Of a DNA stretch of 64,000 bases, positions 31,411 through 40,448 are shown piece after piece (position 1 is the stretch's first letter; the number at the start of each line of letters is the position of its first letter). The stretch lies in assembly GCF_019504385.1 (NCBI RefSeq), contig NZ_CP080590.1:2150001-2214000 (forward strand), in the 5' to 3' direction. A program made the translations under genes and the position numbers. The notes below the pieces were generated by a model. That model was given only the letters and a program-made list of their open reading frames with translations. It had not been told where the DNA came from and searched no databases. Source of the stretch: Devosia salina. Lineage in GTDB: Bacteria; Pseudomonadota; Alphaproteobacteria; Rhizobiales; Devosiaceae.

Positions 31411-32625
31411 ATGAGCGATATTGCCGCTACCCCGCCGACTTACCTTCCTCCCGTCACCAGCGACCGCTGGCCGCTTGCCGTCGCAGGCGCCATGCTGGTG
31501 GCCGGATTTCTCACGATTGCCGTGCTTGTCGACCTGCGCCAGGGTGCCCTCTTTCTGATCGGGGGCGCATTGGGCGCCACCCTCTTCCATGGCTCGTTTG
31601 GCTTCACCGGCGGCTGGCGGCGCATGGTGGTCGAGAAACGCGGCCGGGGCATGCGCGCCCAGATGCTGATGATCGGCGTGGCCGCCGTCGCGATGATCCC
31701 CCTGGTCGCCGCCGGCAGCATTGGCGGGCAGGCTATTGTCGGGGCCGCCGCGCCCGTGGGTGTGTCGGTGCTGCTGGGAGCCGCATTGTTTGGCCTTGGC
31801 ATGCAATTGGGGGGCGGGTGTGGTTCAGGAACCCTCTTTACCGTCGGCGGCGGATCGGCCCGCATGCTGGTGACCCTGGCATTCTTTATTATCGGCGCCC
31901 TGATCGGCACCGCTCACCTGCCCTATTGGCTGGAACAGCCCTCGTTCGGGACCATAAGCCTCGGCGCCGAACTCGGCATTGCCACCGCAATAGCATTAAG
32001 CGTTGCGGGGCTCGCACTGGTGGCCCTGGTAACAGTACTTATCGAAATGCGCGCCCATGGCAGCCTTGAGGTAGAACCGGGGCCGGCGCGTGCCGGCTGG
32101 AGCTGGCTCTGGCTTGGCCCTTGGCCCTTGGTCGGGGCCGGGCTGATGCTGGCGCTGCTCAATGTTGCAACCCTGCTCACCGCCGGCCATCCCTGGTCGA
32201 TCACCTATGGCTTTGGCCTCTGGGGCGCCAAGATCGCGCAGGCGATTGGCATTGATGTCGGGCATTGGGAATTCTGGACCTGGCCGGCCCAGGCCCAGGC
32301 GCTCAATTCCTCCGTCCTGGCCGATAGCGTTTCAGTTATGGATTTTGGCCTCGTTCTGGGCGCGGCTCTTGCCGCAGCGGTTGCGGGCAAATTCGCGCCC
32401 AAGGCGAAACTGCCGCTGGGATCGCTATTGGCGGCCATCATTGGCGGCCTTTTGATGGGCTATGGGGCGCGGCTGTCCTTCGGCTGCAATATCGGCGCAC
32501 TGTTCTCGGGCATCGCCACCGGAAGTCTGCATGGCTGGCTCTGGTTTGCCGCCGCCTTCGTCGGCTCCTGGGTTGGCGTCTGGGCACGGCCGCTGTTCGG
32601 CCTCGATGGATTGAGCCGCAAATGA
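31411..32625 (+). CDS. YeeE/YedE-family transporter (thiosulfate/sulfur-compound)
   Basis: A 404-residue membrane protein with about ten helices and two YeeE/YedE repeats, each with a conserved cysteine motif: GMQLGGGCGSGTLFTVGGGS in the first half and RLSFGCNIGALFSGIATGSL in the second. Relatives such as TsuA move thiosulfate through a cysteine relay. The start MSDIAATPPTYLPP was chosen because the first helix follows; the frame is open upstream. The stop overlaps the next start (ATGA, 32622-32625). Its rhodanese neighbour could supply or receive sulfane sulfur. Confidence 0.9.
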   Translation: MSDIAATPPTYLPPVTSDRWPLAVAGAMLVAGFLTIAVLVDLRQGALFLIGGALGATLFHGSFGFTGGWRRMVVEKRGRGMRAQMLMIGVAAVAMIPLVAAGSIGGQAIVGAAAPVGVSVLLGAALFGLGMQLGGGCGSGTLFTVGGGSARMLVTLAFFIIGALIGTAHLPYWLEQPSFGTISLGAELGIATAIALSVAGLALVALVTVLIEMRAHGSLEVEPGPARAGWSWLWLGPWPLVGAGLMLALLNVATLLTAGHPWSITYGFGLWGAKIAQAIGIDVGHWEFWTWPAQAQALNSSVLADSVSVMDFGLVLGAALAAAVAGKFAPKAKLPLGSLLAAIIGGLLMGYGARLSFGCNIGALFSGIATGSLHGWLWFAAAFVGSWVGVWARPLFGLDGLSRK

Positions 32626-33047
32626 GTTCGCGCAATACCCTTCTGTTCGGCGCCGCGCTGGCCGTGTCCACCACCGCCATAGCCTATGATCATCTGACCC
32701 ATCCGGTACCGGCGCGGCCAGGGGCTGCATCGGGCCCGGTGGCCGGGGCCGCGCCCTGCGCGGCCGGGAGTGCCCCATGTGCTGCCGGCGCGCCTTGCGC
32801 CGCGGGCGCACCGGCCAATGCCGCTTCGCCTGTCACTGCGCCCTGCGCCGCGGGCGCCGCGGCCAAGCTGGCACCACCACCACCGCCGCCTGCCCAGCCG
32901 CCGGCCAGCGAGACTAAGCTGGCGCCGCCGCCGCCACCGGCCAGCCGTCCGGCCGACGTGGCGAGCAAACAGGCGCCGCCACCGCCGCCAAAACCACTGC
33001 CGGCTGACGCGCAGGAGGCGCCGGACCTGGTCGTGGACGGGCTATGA
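32622..33047 (+). CDS. Pro/Ala/Cys-rich secreted or anchored protein with PCAAG repeats
   Basis: A 141-residue protein. Residues 1-22 (MSSRNTLLFGAALAVSTTAI, AY) look like a signal peptide or membrane anchor. The next part has four copies of (A/S)PCAAG and a related APCAAGAPAN, then proline runs (LAPPPPPPAQPPASE, LAPPPPPASRP, QAPPPPPKPLP). Cys content is high for a periplasmic protein. ATGA overlaps on both sides (32622-32625 and 33044-33047) tie it to the transporter and the DUF6969 gene. I recognise no family; regularly spaced cysteines next to a thiosulfate-type transporter suggest sulfur or metal handling, but this is inference. Confidence 0.7.
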   Translation: MSSRNTLLFGAALAVSTTAIAYDHLTHPVPARPGAASGPVAGAAPCAAGSAPCAAGAPCAAGAPANAASPVTAPCAAGAAAKLAPPPPPPAQPPASETKLAPPPPPASRPADVASKQAPPPPPKPLPADAQEAPDLVVDGL

Positions 33048-33622
33048 GCGCGGCGCGGGAGCGGGCCCTCGAGGAGATCGCTTTTTGCGAGGCGATCCTC
33101 GGCAAAGGCGGGCTCAATATCCTGACCGAAACGTTCGAGGATGTGTCGGACATCGCCGCCTGGGCGCATTATCCGCCCGGCGATGTCTTCGATCCGGCCA
33201 GCAATTCGCAGTGGTTCTACCATTGCCACCCCGCCGAGGAGGACGCGCGCGAGCATGGACATTTCCATTGCTTCGTTCGACCGACGGGACCGGAGGGCCC
33301 CATCCACCATCTCTGCGCTGTGGGGGTGGACGCACGTGGCAAACTGCTGCGGCTGTTCACCGTCAATCAATGGGTCGTCGGCGACGACTGGGCCGACGCC
33401 GATACCACGATTGCGCTGCTCGACCGGTTCGACATGCAGATGCCCCGACCGTCCTATCTCGTCAACCGCTGGTTGACCGGCGTGCTGGTCGCTTACAGAT
33501 CCGAAATCGTGGACCTCGTGCGGGAACGCGATGCCGTGCTGGCCGGCCGCGTGCCGCCCGCGGGCGTTCCCGCGCGAGACGACCGCGGCCTCGAAGTCAC
33601 GTCCCAGTTTTGGCTCGTCTAG
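33044..33622 (+). CDS. DUF6969 family protein
   Basis: A 192-residue cytoplasmic protein that matches my memory of DUF6969. Diagnostic are WAHYPPGDVFDPASNSQWFY, then HCHPAEEDAREHGHFHCFVR, a His/Cys/Glu-rich segment, and LLRLFTVNQWVVGDDWADAD. The HCH...EHGHFHCF cluster could bind a metal. Function unknown. It is the last gene of the rhodanese-YeeE operon, joined by an ATGA overlap, so it probably serves the same sulfur process. Confidence 0.75.
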   Translation: MSAARERALEEIAFCEAILGKGGLNILTETFEDVSDIAAWAHYPPGDVFDPASNSQWFYHCHPAEEDAREHGHFHCFVRPTGPEGPIHHLCAVGVDARGKLLRLFTVNQWVVGDDWADADTTIALLDRFDMQMPRPSYLVNRWLTGVLVAYRSEIVDLVRERDAVLAGRVPPAGVPARDDRGLEVTSQFWLV

Positions 33623-34047
33623 GGCGAGACCGCGAGCCGGCGGCATCGCTCACCGGCCTCTCGCCAACTCGGCAAAATCCTCTTTGGACCCACGGATCAT
33701 TTCGCCCGCTTTCGCGCGGATCTAAAAGCACGGCCAGCATCGCTGCAGGGTGCGGCGGCGCCTCGTCGGGAAACAACCGACGCAACTTCAACCGCCAATG
33801 TGGTGATCGAGCTGGCACATCTATTCGATCTCAAACCGTTTCGGCCAGGGCAGCTCGTCCGAAACAATTGATGGGTCAGTTTTCGGCTCGCCGACATTCG
33901 CGCTTGACCTTGAAAACCTACGGCGCCGGATTGCCAGGCTTTCTTGCCCTCTGTCTCTGTTGCGCAACACATTGCGGGCGGATACCTCTTCTACTTGAAC
34001 GAGCCTGGGGTGACGCCCAGATGCTGTGAACACAACGGGAGAAGAAG
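33623..34047. other. intergenic stretch without supported gene
   Basis: About 425 bases with no family-like frame. Promoter for the following secreted-protein gene expected near its right end; AACGGGAGAAGAAG (34034-34047 region) is its ribosome-binding site. Confidence 0.4.
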
Positions 34048-35835
34048 ATGCCGACAAAATTGACCACTCGCGGCCGCTTGCCGGCCTTGGTTACCGCGTG
34101 CCTGCTTGGTGTTGCCCTGCCCCAGAGCGCTATTGTGGCCAAGGAGAAGGTCAAGCCAACCCCGGCCGCGACCTCTCAATTGCAGGTCGACTATAGCGTT
34201 GATATCCCCACAATCGACGCGGTTGGCGCGAACCTGTCCAACGACGTCCTGTCCGAGGTCCTCTCGGGCAATGTCGCCGATCACGCCGAAGAACTGGCTG
34301 GGCTCGATGCGACCAGTATTTCGGTGCCCGAGATTACCCTTACCGTCACGTCAGAAACCGAAGAGGGATCTCAGGAGACCGCGCTCACCTTTACCGATCT
34401 GCTGCTCGAGGATGTTGCCGACGGCAAGGCCGCGCGTGTCAGCCTGGGAAGCGTCGGCATGGTCACGGACAAGGCCAGCTTTGACTTCGGGACCATGTCT
34501 GCCGCCAATCTCAACATCGCGGGCATTCTCGGGCTCTATGGCCTTGTCGAGAGTGATCAAACTGAGCTCGAAATCATCTACACCGATCTTCAGGCCGAAG
34601 GCGGCACGCTGGAGGCCGAAGAGGTTTCCTGCACAATTGGCGGCATGACGGGCGCCCAGTTCAAGGCCCGCCCGCTCAAGACCTCCTTTGGCGAGATGAT
34701 GGCAATCTCCCTGGCCATGGAGGAGGATCCCGAGACCGTCGACCCCGCACTCATGGGCCAGTTCCTTAAAATGTATGCCGACATCCTCACCGCCTTTGAA
34801 ACCTCCGAGATCAGCTTCGACGGTATGTCCTGCGACGGCACCACCGAAGAGGGCCAGGCCATGAACCTGTCGGTGGCCGGCATGACCATGGGTGGCATGA
34901 GCCCGGGCGTCTATCCCTCCATTTCAATGGATGGCTTCGATGTTGTCGTCGACGGTGACGGCTCGATGTCGCTTGAGAACTTCACCGTCAAGCCGATGGA
35001 TCTGACCTCCACCATTGCAACGCTGGAAGCCGCTCCCGAAATGGTAGATGAGGCGTGGCTCGAGGCCAATGCGCGCGCGCTGATCCCTGCCATGGAAGGC
35101 TTTGGCTTCAGCGGGCTCGATATCGATATCCCCGATCCTGACGCCCCGGATAGCCGCATCCAGGCCAAGGTGGGCTCCTTCGACCTCTCCCTTGCCGATT
35201 ATCTGAACGGCATCCCGACTAATCTCGACATGTCCGCCGCCAATGTCGAGGCGCAGATTCCGGAAAACAGCGGCGATGATAGCCTGGAACAGCTTCGGGC
35301 GCTGGGCATCACCGATATCAATGCCGGCTTCCGCGTCGCGGCGGCCTGGGATGAGGCGACAAGCAGCATCGATCTCGAGGAGGTGTCGATCAGCGGCGTA
35401 GACCTTGCCAGCGTGGTGCTGGCCGGCAAGATCACCAATGCCGGCGCCGACCTCTTCGCCCTCGATCCCGATACCGCCATGGCAGCCGGCATGGCGCTGG
35501 CGGTAAAATCGCTCGATCTGACCGTGACCGATGCGGGCCTCTCCGACATCGTCCTCGCCGTCGCCGCGGCCGATCAGGACGCCGATCCCGAAACCCTGCG
35601 CCCGGTCTTTGCCGGCCTCGCGCAGGGCACGGTGATCAGCATGATGGCCGGCGCCGCCGATGCCGCCAAGCTGGGCGAGGCGATCAACAGCTTTGTGTCC
35701 GGCAATGCCAAGACACTGATCATCGGTATCGAGGCCAAGACCGATCCGGGCCTGGGCATGATGGACTTCATGGCCGCCGAGGAGGATCCGACCTCCCTGA
35801 TCGGCAAGGTCAATATCAGCGCCGAGGCCAAATGA
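34048..35835 (+). CDS. large secreted acidic protein of unknown function
   Basis: A 595-residue exported protein. Residues 1-31 (MPTKLTTRGRLPALVTACLL, GVALPQSAIVA) form a signal peptide. The mature chain is very acidic and rich in repeated beta-strand-like stretches such as ISVPEITLTVTSETEEG, AARVSLGSVGMVTDKASFDF, GVYPSISMDGFDVVVDGDGS and AKVGSFDLSLADYLNGIPTN. There are few cysteines (two close to EEVSCTIGG and GMSCDGT). No known domain is recognised by eye; a lipid- or polymer-binding beta-solenoid-like protein is possible. GGAGAAG precedes the ATG, and a strong terminator follows. Confidence 0.8.
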   Translation: MPTKLTTRGRLPALVTACLLGVALPQSAIVAKEKVKPTPAATSQLQVDYSVDIPTIDAVGANLSNDVLSEVLSGNVADHAEELAGLDATSISVPEITLTVTSETEEGSQETALTFTDLLLEDVADGKAARVSLGSVGMVTDKASFDFGTMSAANLNIAGILGLYGLVESDQTELEIIYTDLQAEGGTLEAEEVSCTIGGMTGAQFKARPLKTSFGEMMAISLAMEEDPETVDPALMGQFLKMYADILTAFETSEISFDGMSCDGTTEEGQAMNLSVAGMTMGGMSPGVYPSISMDGFDVVVDGDGSMSLENFTVKPMDLTSTIATLEAAPEMVDEAWLEANARALIPAMEGFGFSGLDIDIPDPDAPDSRIQAKVGSFDLSLADYLNGIPTNLDMSAANVEAQIPENSGDDSLEQLRALGITDINAGFRVAAAWDEATSSIDLEEVSISGVDLASVVLAGKITNAGADLFALDPDTAMAAGMALAVKSLDLTVTDAGLSDIVLAVAAADQDADPETLRPVFAGLAQGTVISMMAGAADAAKLGEAINSFVSGNAKTLIIGIEAKTDPGLGMMDFMAAEEDPTSLIGKVNISAEAK

Positions 35836-35842
35836 CAGTGGG

Positions 35843-35868
35843 GGCCGCCCATCGGGCGGCCTCTTTTC
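35843..35868 (+). terminator. rho-independent terminator
   Basis: GGCCGCCC-ATC-GGGCGGCC followed by TCTTTTCC, 8 bases after the stop of the secreted protein gene. Perfect 8-bp GC stem. Confidence 0.88.
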
Positions 35869-37275
35869 CTATCCGGCGGTTTCCCTCGCGGCGGCACAAA
35901 GCCCCCATTCGAGCAATTGCCGTGTCACCTCGGGCGAACGACCCTCGACGTAACAGCGCAATTCCGGGGCATTGCCCGAGGCTCGGAAGTGCACCATGTC
36001 GCCCTCCGCAGTCCAGAACTGCAGTCCGTCGATATCGGCGCGCCGGGATACGCCAAGATCGCCGAAGATCTCGTCCACATAAGCCGGGTCCGATCGCAGA
36101 CGGTCCAGAAACGCCGCGCTGCGCTCACCGGCAACATTCTGCAGCCGATCGGCCAGGGCGTTCTTGAGGGGAAGCTGCGCCACCACTTCCGACAGGGCCA
36201 GGCCGAGCCGCGCGCTCTCGCCCAAGGCGCAGATGATGGGCAGGATCGCGTCGCGGGTGACCAGTGGATCCAGCCTCCCACCATGGCATGTGATCCCCTG
36301 CCCCACAAAGGTCCCGCCATTGGCCTCGAAACCGATCGTGGCGCCGCTGGCGCCATTCATGGCCTCGACCACGAAGGGCGAGCCGACCCGGGTGCGAATG
36401 ACCGCTTGGGCAATGCCCAGATCTTCGATCGCAGAATTGGAAGTGACCGGGGTGACGAGGCATTCGGCACCGAGATGGCGCGCGGCTAGCAGCCCGAGCA
36501 CATCGCCACGGATGAAGACGCCCTGTTCGTCCACGACCAGGGGCCTGTCACCATCGCCATCGGCGGACACCACGGCGTCGAGACGATGCTCCCTGATCCA
36601 CCCTGGGATTGGCGCAAAGACCGCATCGGAGAAAGCTTCGGTGTCGACCGGCACGAAGCCCTCGAGACGACCCAGGGAAATGACTTGGGCGCCGTAGGCC
36701 GTGAGAACTTGAGCAATAAGGTCGCGCGCCACGGTGGAATGCTGAAAGACGCCGATGCGTTTTCCACTGAGGGCATTGGCCGACAGGAGCCTCGAACAGC
36801 GCTCGAGATAGTCTTGGGCAGCCGCATCGACTTCATCACTCGGCTCGACCACACGGTCGGAAATGGGTTGGTCACCGAGTGCGGCGAGGATGCCGGCCTC
36901 GTCGGCTTTGCCGATCTCGCCGCTGGGCAGATAGAATTTGAGGCCGTTGCGGTCCGCCGGAATGTGGCTGCCCGTGACCATGATGGCCGCCCCCCCCCCC
37001 GCCATGGCGTGCAGGGCCAGTGCCGGGGTCGGCAAGGCACCGCAATCGACCGGTTCAAGGCCAGCTGCCGCAATGGCAATGGCGCAATCGTTGAGAACCG
37101 CCGGGCTGGATGGCCTGAAGTCGCGTGCGAGAAAGACCCGCTCGACCGGCCGGTCGGCAACCTTGTGGAGGTGGCGCAAAAACGCGGTTGTGTACTGCCG
37201 GGCGGCTTGGCCTTGCAGTTCATCGGCCAGACCGCGCAGACCGCTGGTGCCGAATTTCAGGCTGCTTTCTGGCAT
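35869..37275 (-). CDS. phosphomannomutase / phosphohexomutase
   Basis: A 468-residue alpha-D-phosphohexomutase. It shows FGTSGLRGLADEL at residue 8, the phosphoserine loop MVTGSHIPADRNGLKF (Ser103), the metal-binding SADGDGDRPLVV (about 240), sugar-binding GFEANGGTF, and the phosphate-binding RASGNAPELRCY. It interconverts hexose 6- and 1-phosphates for GDP-mannose or UDP-sugar supply. The coding strand carries eleven G in a row (codons 92-96, MAGGGAA), just before the active loop. It heads away from the epimerase/dehydrogenase pair by 6 bases and is the last gene of that run. Confidence 0.9.
   Translation of the reverse strand: MPESSLKFGTSGLRGLADELQGQAARQYTTAFLRHLHKVADRPVERVFLARDFRPSSPAVLNDCAIAIAAAGLEPVDCGALPTPALALHAMAGGGAAIMVTGSHIPADRNGLKFYLPSGEIGKADEAGILAALGDQPISDRVVEPSDEVDAAAQDYLERCSRLLSANALSGKRIGVFQHSTVARDLIAQVLTAYGAQVISLGRLEGFVPVDTEAFSDAVFAPIPGWIREHRLDAVVSADGDGDRPLVVDEQGVFIRGDVLGLLAARHLGAECLVTPVTSNSAIEDLGIAQAVIRTRVGSPFVVEAMNGASGATIGFEANGGTFVGQGITCHGGRLDPLVTRDAILPIICALGESARLGLALSEVVAQLPLKNALADRLQNVAGERSAAFLDRLRSDPAYVDEIFGDLGVSRRADIDGLQFWTAEGDMVHFRASGNAPELRCYVEGRSPEVTRQLLEWGLCAAARETAG
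36990..37000 (-). repeat. 11-base G homopolymer inside phosphohexomutase gene
   Basis: C11 on the plus strand (36990-37000) equals G11 in the coding strand, encoding AGGGA just before the catalytic TGSH loop. Gain or loss of one base would shift the frame before the active site. Confidence 0.9.
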
Positions 37276-37281
37276 TTCTCT

Positions 37282-38286
37282 TCAGCTCCCCTTGCCGGCA
37301 TATTGTTGGTACCATTCGACAAATTTTGCCACACCCTCGTCAATCGATGTTGATGGCAAAACCCCTATGAGCGCCTTCAGCAGTCTTGCGTCCGCTTCGG
37401 TCGCCACCACATCCCCCGGCTGCATCGGCAGCATGTTGAGCACCGCCTTTGCCCCCAGGGCCCGCTCTAACGAGGCAATGAAATCCATCAGCTCCACCGG
37501 CCGACCACCGCCGATATTGAGCAGACGGAAGGGCGCGACGGCTGAGAGGCTATCGCCTTCGAGCGGTTGGCCCATCACCGGCGCCTTGCCCATAACCGCC
37601 ATCATCGCCGCGACGAGGTCTTCGACATAAGTGAAATCCCGGCGCATCTGCCCATTGCCGTAGACGTCGATAGGCTCGCCTGCGGCAATGGCACGGGCGA
37701 ACTTGAGCGGAGCCATGTCCGGCCGGCCGAACGGCCCGTAGACGGTAAAAAAGCGCAGGCAGGTCGAGGGGATGGACCAGAGGTGGGAATAGGAATGCAC
37801 CAGGGCTTCGCCGGATTTTTTAGTGGCTGCATAGAGCGACAGCGGTGAATCAGCGCGATCTGTCTCGGCATAGGGCAGTCGTGAATTGCCGCCATAGACT
37901 GAACTGGTGGAGGCAAAAATCAGGTGCTCCGGCGGATGCTGCCGCAGCGCTTCGAGCAGATTTGCGGTGCCAACGACGTTGGATTGAATATAGCTTTGGG
38001 GGGCCTCGATGCTGTAACGCACGCCTGGTTGCGCGGCGAGATGAAAGACAGTCTCAGCCTGGGCAGCAGCGACGAAGGCGCCCAAGGCTGCCGGATCGGT
38101 GAGATCGACCCTGCCGAAGCTGAACCCCCGCATTGGCATGAGCAGGTCGAGCCGTGTCTGCTTGAGAGCTGGGTCATAATAGTTGGTCAGGGCATCGAGG
38201 CCCACTACGCTGTGGCCGGCCGCGAGCAGGGCGCGACACAGGTGAAAGCCGATGAACCCGGCGGCGCCGGTGACGAGGACGGTCAT
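37282..38286 (-). CDS. UDP-glucuronate 4-epimerase-like SDR
   Basis: A 334-residue extended SDR: MTVLVTGAAGFIGFHLCRAL, DALTNYYDPALKQTRL (the YY...LK signature of the UDP-glucuronate epimerase group), AAQPGVRYSIEAPQSYIQSN, TSSVYGGNSRLPYAE and the YAATKKSGE Tyr-Lys pair. It likely converts UDP-glucuronate to UDP-galacturonate in the cytoplasm. ATGA overlap with the UDP-glucose dehydrogenase upstream (38283-38286) supports the two acting in series. A gap of 6 bases separates it from the phosphohexomutase downstream. Confidence 0.92.
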   Translation of the reverse strand: MTVLVTGAAGFIGFHLCRALLAAGHSVVGLDALTNYYDPALKQTRLDLLMPMRGFSFGRVDLTDPAALGAFVAAAQAETVFHLAAQPGVRYSIEAPQSYIQSNVVGTANLLEALRQHPPEHLIFASTSSVYGGNSRLPYAETDRADSPLSLYAATKKSGEALVHSYSHLWSIPSTCLRFFTVYGPFGRPDMAPLKFARAIAAGEPIDVYGNGQMRRDFTYVEDLVAAMMAVMGKAPVMGQPLEGDSLSAVAPFRLLNIGGGRPVELMDFIASLERALGAKAVLNMLPMQPGDVVATEADARLLKALIGVLPSTSIDEGVAKFVEWYQQYAGKGS

Positions 38287-39605
38287 GTCATCGCCTCCAC
38301 ATCCGGACGTCCCACACTGGTATAGCTGAACCCGTGACGGCGCATCTCGGACGGTGGATAGACATTGCGCAGATCGACAAAGACCGGGCGCTTCATCACT
38401 GTCTTAAGACGCGCGAGATCAAGCGAGCGGAACTCGTTCCACTCGGTGATCAAGACAACCGCGTCAGCGTCAGTGGCAGCCGTGTAGGCGCTATCGGCGA
38501 ACGCGACATCCTGCATCACGACGCCGGCAGCCTTCATCCCTTGGGGATCAAAGGCCACAATCCGGGCTCCCGCGTGCTGAAGGTCGGAGATGATATCGAT
38601 CGAGGGCGCTTCGCGCATGTCATCGGTGTTAGGCTTGAAGGTCAAACCGAGCACCCCAACGGTGAGGCCTTCAACCGCCCCGCCGCAGGCCGCAATCACC
38701 TTCCTGGACATGTCTCGCTTGCGCGCGTCATTGACAGCAGCGGTGGTTTCCACCAATCGCATCGGACTACCGAAGTCCTGACCGATCCTGACCAGTGCAG
38801 CAGTGTCCTTGGGGAAGCATGAGCCGCCATAACCGGGCCCGGGATGCAGGAACTTGCTGCCAATTCGATTGTCGAGCCCGATCCCGCGCGCCACCTCTTG
38901 CACATTGGCTCCGCTCGCTTCGCACAGATCGGCGACCTCGTTGATGAAGGTGATCTTCATGGCGAGAAAGGCGTTGGCGGCATATTTGGTGATTTCGGCC
39001 GTCCGGCGGTCGGTGAAGACAATCGGCGCCTGATTGAGATAGAGCGGCCGATAGACTTCGCTCATGACGGCCCTTGCGCGCTCGTCGTCCATCCCCACAA
39101 TGATGCGGTCGGGCCGCTTGAAATCCTCAATGGCAGCCCCTTCCCGGAGGAATTCGGGATTGGATACAACCGCCACATCGGCGCCGGGATTGATCGCGCG
39201 GACGATACGCGCCACTTCATCGCCGGTGCCCACCGGCACGGTCGACTTGGTCGCGATGACGGTGAACCCGCTGACGGCCGCCGCCACCTCGCGCGCAACT
39301 GCATAAACAAAACTCAGGTCTGCGTGACCGTCGCCGCGCCGGCTCGGGGTGCCGACGGCTATGAACACCACGTCCGCTCCCGCAACGCTTTTTGCGAGTT
39401 CGGTTGTGAATGACAAACGCCCACTGGCAACGTTAGCTTCCAGTAGCGCTTCGAGGCCGGGTTCGAAGATCGGTACTTCGCCTTTCGAAAGCGCATCAAT
39501 TTTGGAGGCGTCCTGGTCAACGCAGATCACCTCGTGACCGAAATCGGCGAGGCACACGCCAGTCACCAGCCCCACATAGCCCGACCCCACAACGGCAATC
39601 TTCAC
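38283..39605 (-). CDS. UDP-glucose 6-dehydrogenase
   Basis: A 440-residue enzyme that oxidises UDP-glucose to UDP-glucuronate with two NAD+. It has the N-terminal MKIAVVGSGYVGLVTGVCLA Rossmann motif, the GTPSRRGDGHADLSFV and EFLREGAAIEDFKRPDRIIV segments, and the catalytic cysteine in PGPGYGGSCFPKDTAALVRI. UDP-glucose comes from GalU; the product feeds the epimerase encoded next. First gene of the three-gene minus-strand sugar-nucleotide unit. Confidence 0.96.
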   Translation of the reverse strand: MKIAVVGSGYVGLVTGVCLADFGHEVICVDQDASKIDALSKGEVPIFEPGLEALLEANVASGRLSFTTELAKSVAGADVVFIAVGTPSRRGDGHADLSFVYAVAREVAAAVSGFTVIATKSTVPVGTGDEVARIVRAINPGADVAVVSNPEFLREGAAIEDFKRPDRIIVGMDDERARAVMSEVYRPLYLNQAPIVFTDRRTAEITKYAANAFLAMKITFINEVADLCEASGANVQEVARGIGLDNRIGSKFLHPGPGYGGSCFPKDTAALVRIGQDFGSPMRLVETTAAVNDARKRDMSRKVIAACGGAVEGLTVGVLGLTFKPNTDDMREAPSIDIISDLQHAGARIVAFDPQGMKAAGVVMQDVAFADSAYTAATDADAVVLITEWNEFRSLDLARLKTVMKRPVFVDLRNVYPPSEMRRHGFSYTSVGRPDVEAMT

Positions 39606-39739
39606 TTTCCCAGATCCCTTCGCATCAATTCCCCCAGATTACGCGGACCGAACAATGCGCCCCGGCGGCAGCAAAGCACCGGCAACAGCGCAAGGCTACG
39701 GAAAGTAACGCAGATCCGGCCTGCACTTGACAGACTACG

Positions 39740-40171
39740 CTATTCTTCACCGCTCGGACGTCCGCGCATCCGCTTGACGGCAGACCTCACCGACTTGCCC
39801 TCAAGCCGTCTTTTCTTGGAGGCCAATGTCGGTCGGGTCGCCAGGCGCGGCTTGGGAACATGCGCTCCGGCCCGTAGCAGGGCCACCAACCGTGCCAGAG
39901 CTTCCGTGCGGTTGAGCGGCTGGTCGCGATGCGCGTTGGAGGTGATCAGGATGATCCCGTCCTTGGTGATGCGGCTGCCGGCGAGGGCCGCCACCCGCCG
40001 CTTCATCGGCTCGGGCACGTTGGGGGAGTTGCGCAGGTCAAATCGCAACTGCACCGCGCTCGAGACCTTGTTGACGTTCTGCCCGCCCGGACCGGAGGCG
40101 CGGATGAAGCTTTCCTCGATCTCGGCCGGATCGATCGAGATGGAACGGGTGATATGGATAGGCTCTGCCAT
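39740..40171 (-). CDS. arfB: alternative ribosome-rescue factor (peptidyl-tRNA hydrolase)
   Basis: A 143-residue ArfB/YaeJ homolog that frees ribosomes stalled on messages without a stop. The GGQ catalytic motif lies in RASGPGGQNVNKVSSAVQLR near residue 27-29, and the C-terminal tail (PKPRLATRPTLASKKRRLEG, KSVRSAVKRMRGR) is basic as needed to enter the empty mRNA channel. Full family length. Stand-alone gene. Confidence 0.95.
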   Translation of the reverse strand: MAEPIHITRSISIDPAEIEESFIRASGPGGQNVNKVSSAVQLRFDLRNSPNVPEPMKRRVAALAGSRITKDGIILITSNAHRDQPLNRTEALARLVALLRAGAHVPKPRLATRPTLASKKRRLEGKSVRSAVKRMRGRPSGEE

Positions 40172-40223
40172 GTCTCACCCGTTCCTTCATTCGATCGGCG
40201 TTACCCCGAAGGGCACGTTGCGG

Positions 40224-40448
40224 CTACCGCTTGGAACGCCCCGCGAACCACACTTCCTCGTCATGGATGACGCGGCCTTTTTCGGTCGTCCGGTACTTGC
40301 CGGGGCCGGCCTCCTCGATCCATTTCTTCCTCAGCATGCCGGCAAAGACCTTTTCGCCGATATCCTTGAAGTCATCCGGGCCGAGCTCATTGGCTTCGCC
40401 CAGATGATAGAGAGCCTTCATCTCGCGATTGGAGGGACGTTGCGGCAT
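40224..40448 (-). CDS. small conserved hypothetical protein downstream of thrS
   Basis: A 74-residue protein: MPQRPSNREMKALYHLGEAN, then LRKKWIEEAGPGKYRTTEKG and IHDEEVWFAGRSKR. The pattern looks like a winged-helix-like domain: a helix with ALYHLGE, then KWIEE...YRTTEKG as a wing. Start ATG shares one base with the ThrS stop (TGATG), so it is probably translated with thrS. Function unknown. Confidence 0.75.
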   Translation of the reverse strand: MPQRPSNREMKALYHLGEANELGPDDFKDIGEKVFAGMLRKKWIEEAGPGKYRTTEKGRVIHDEEVWFAGRSKR

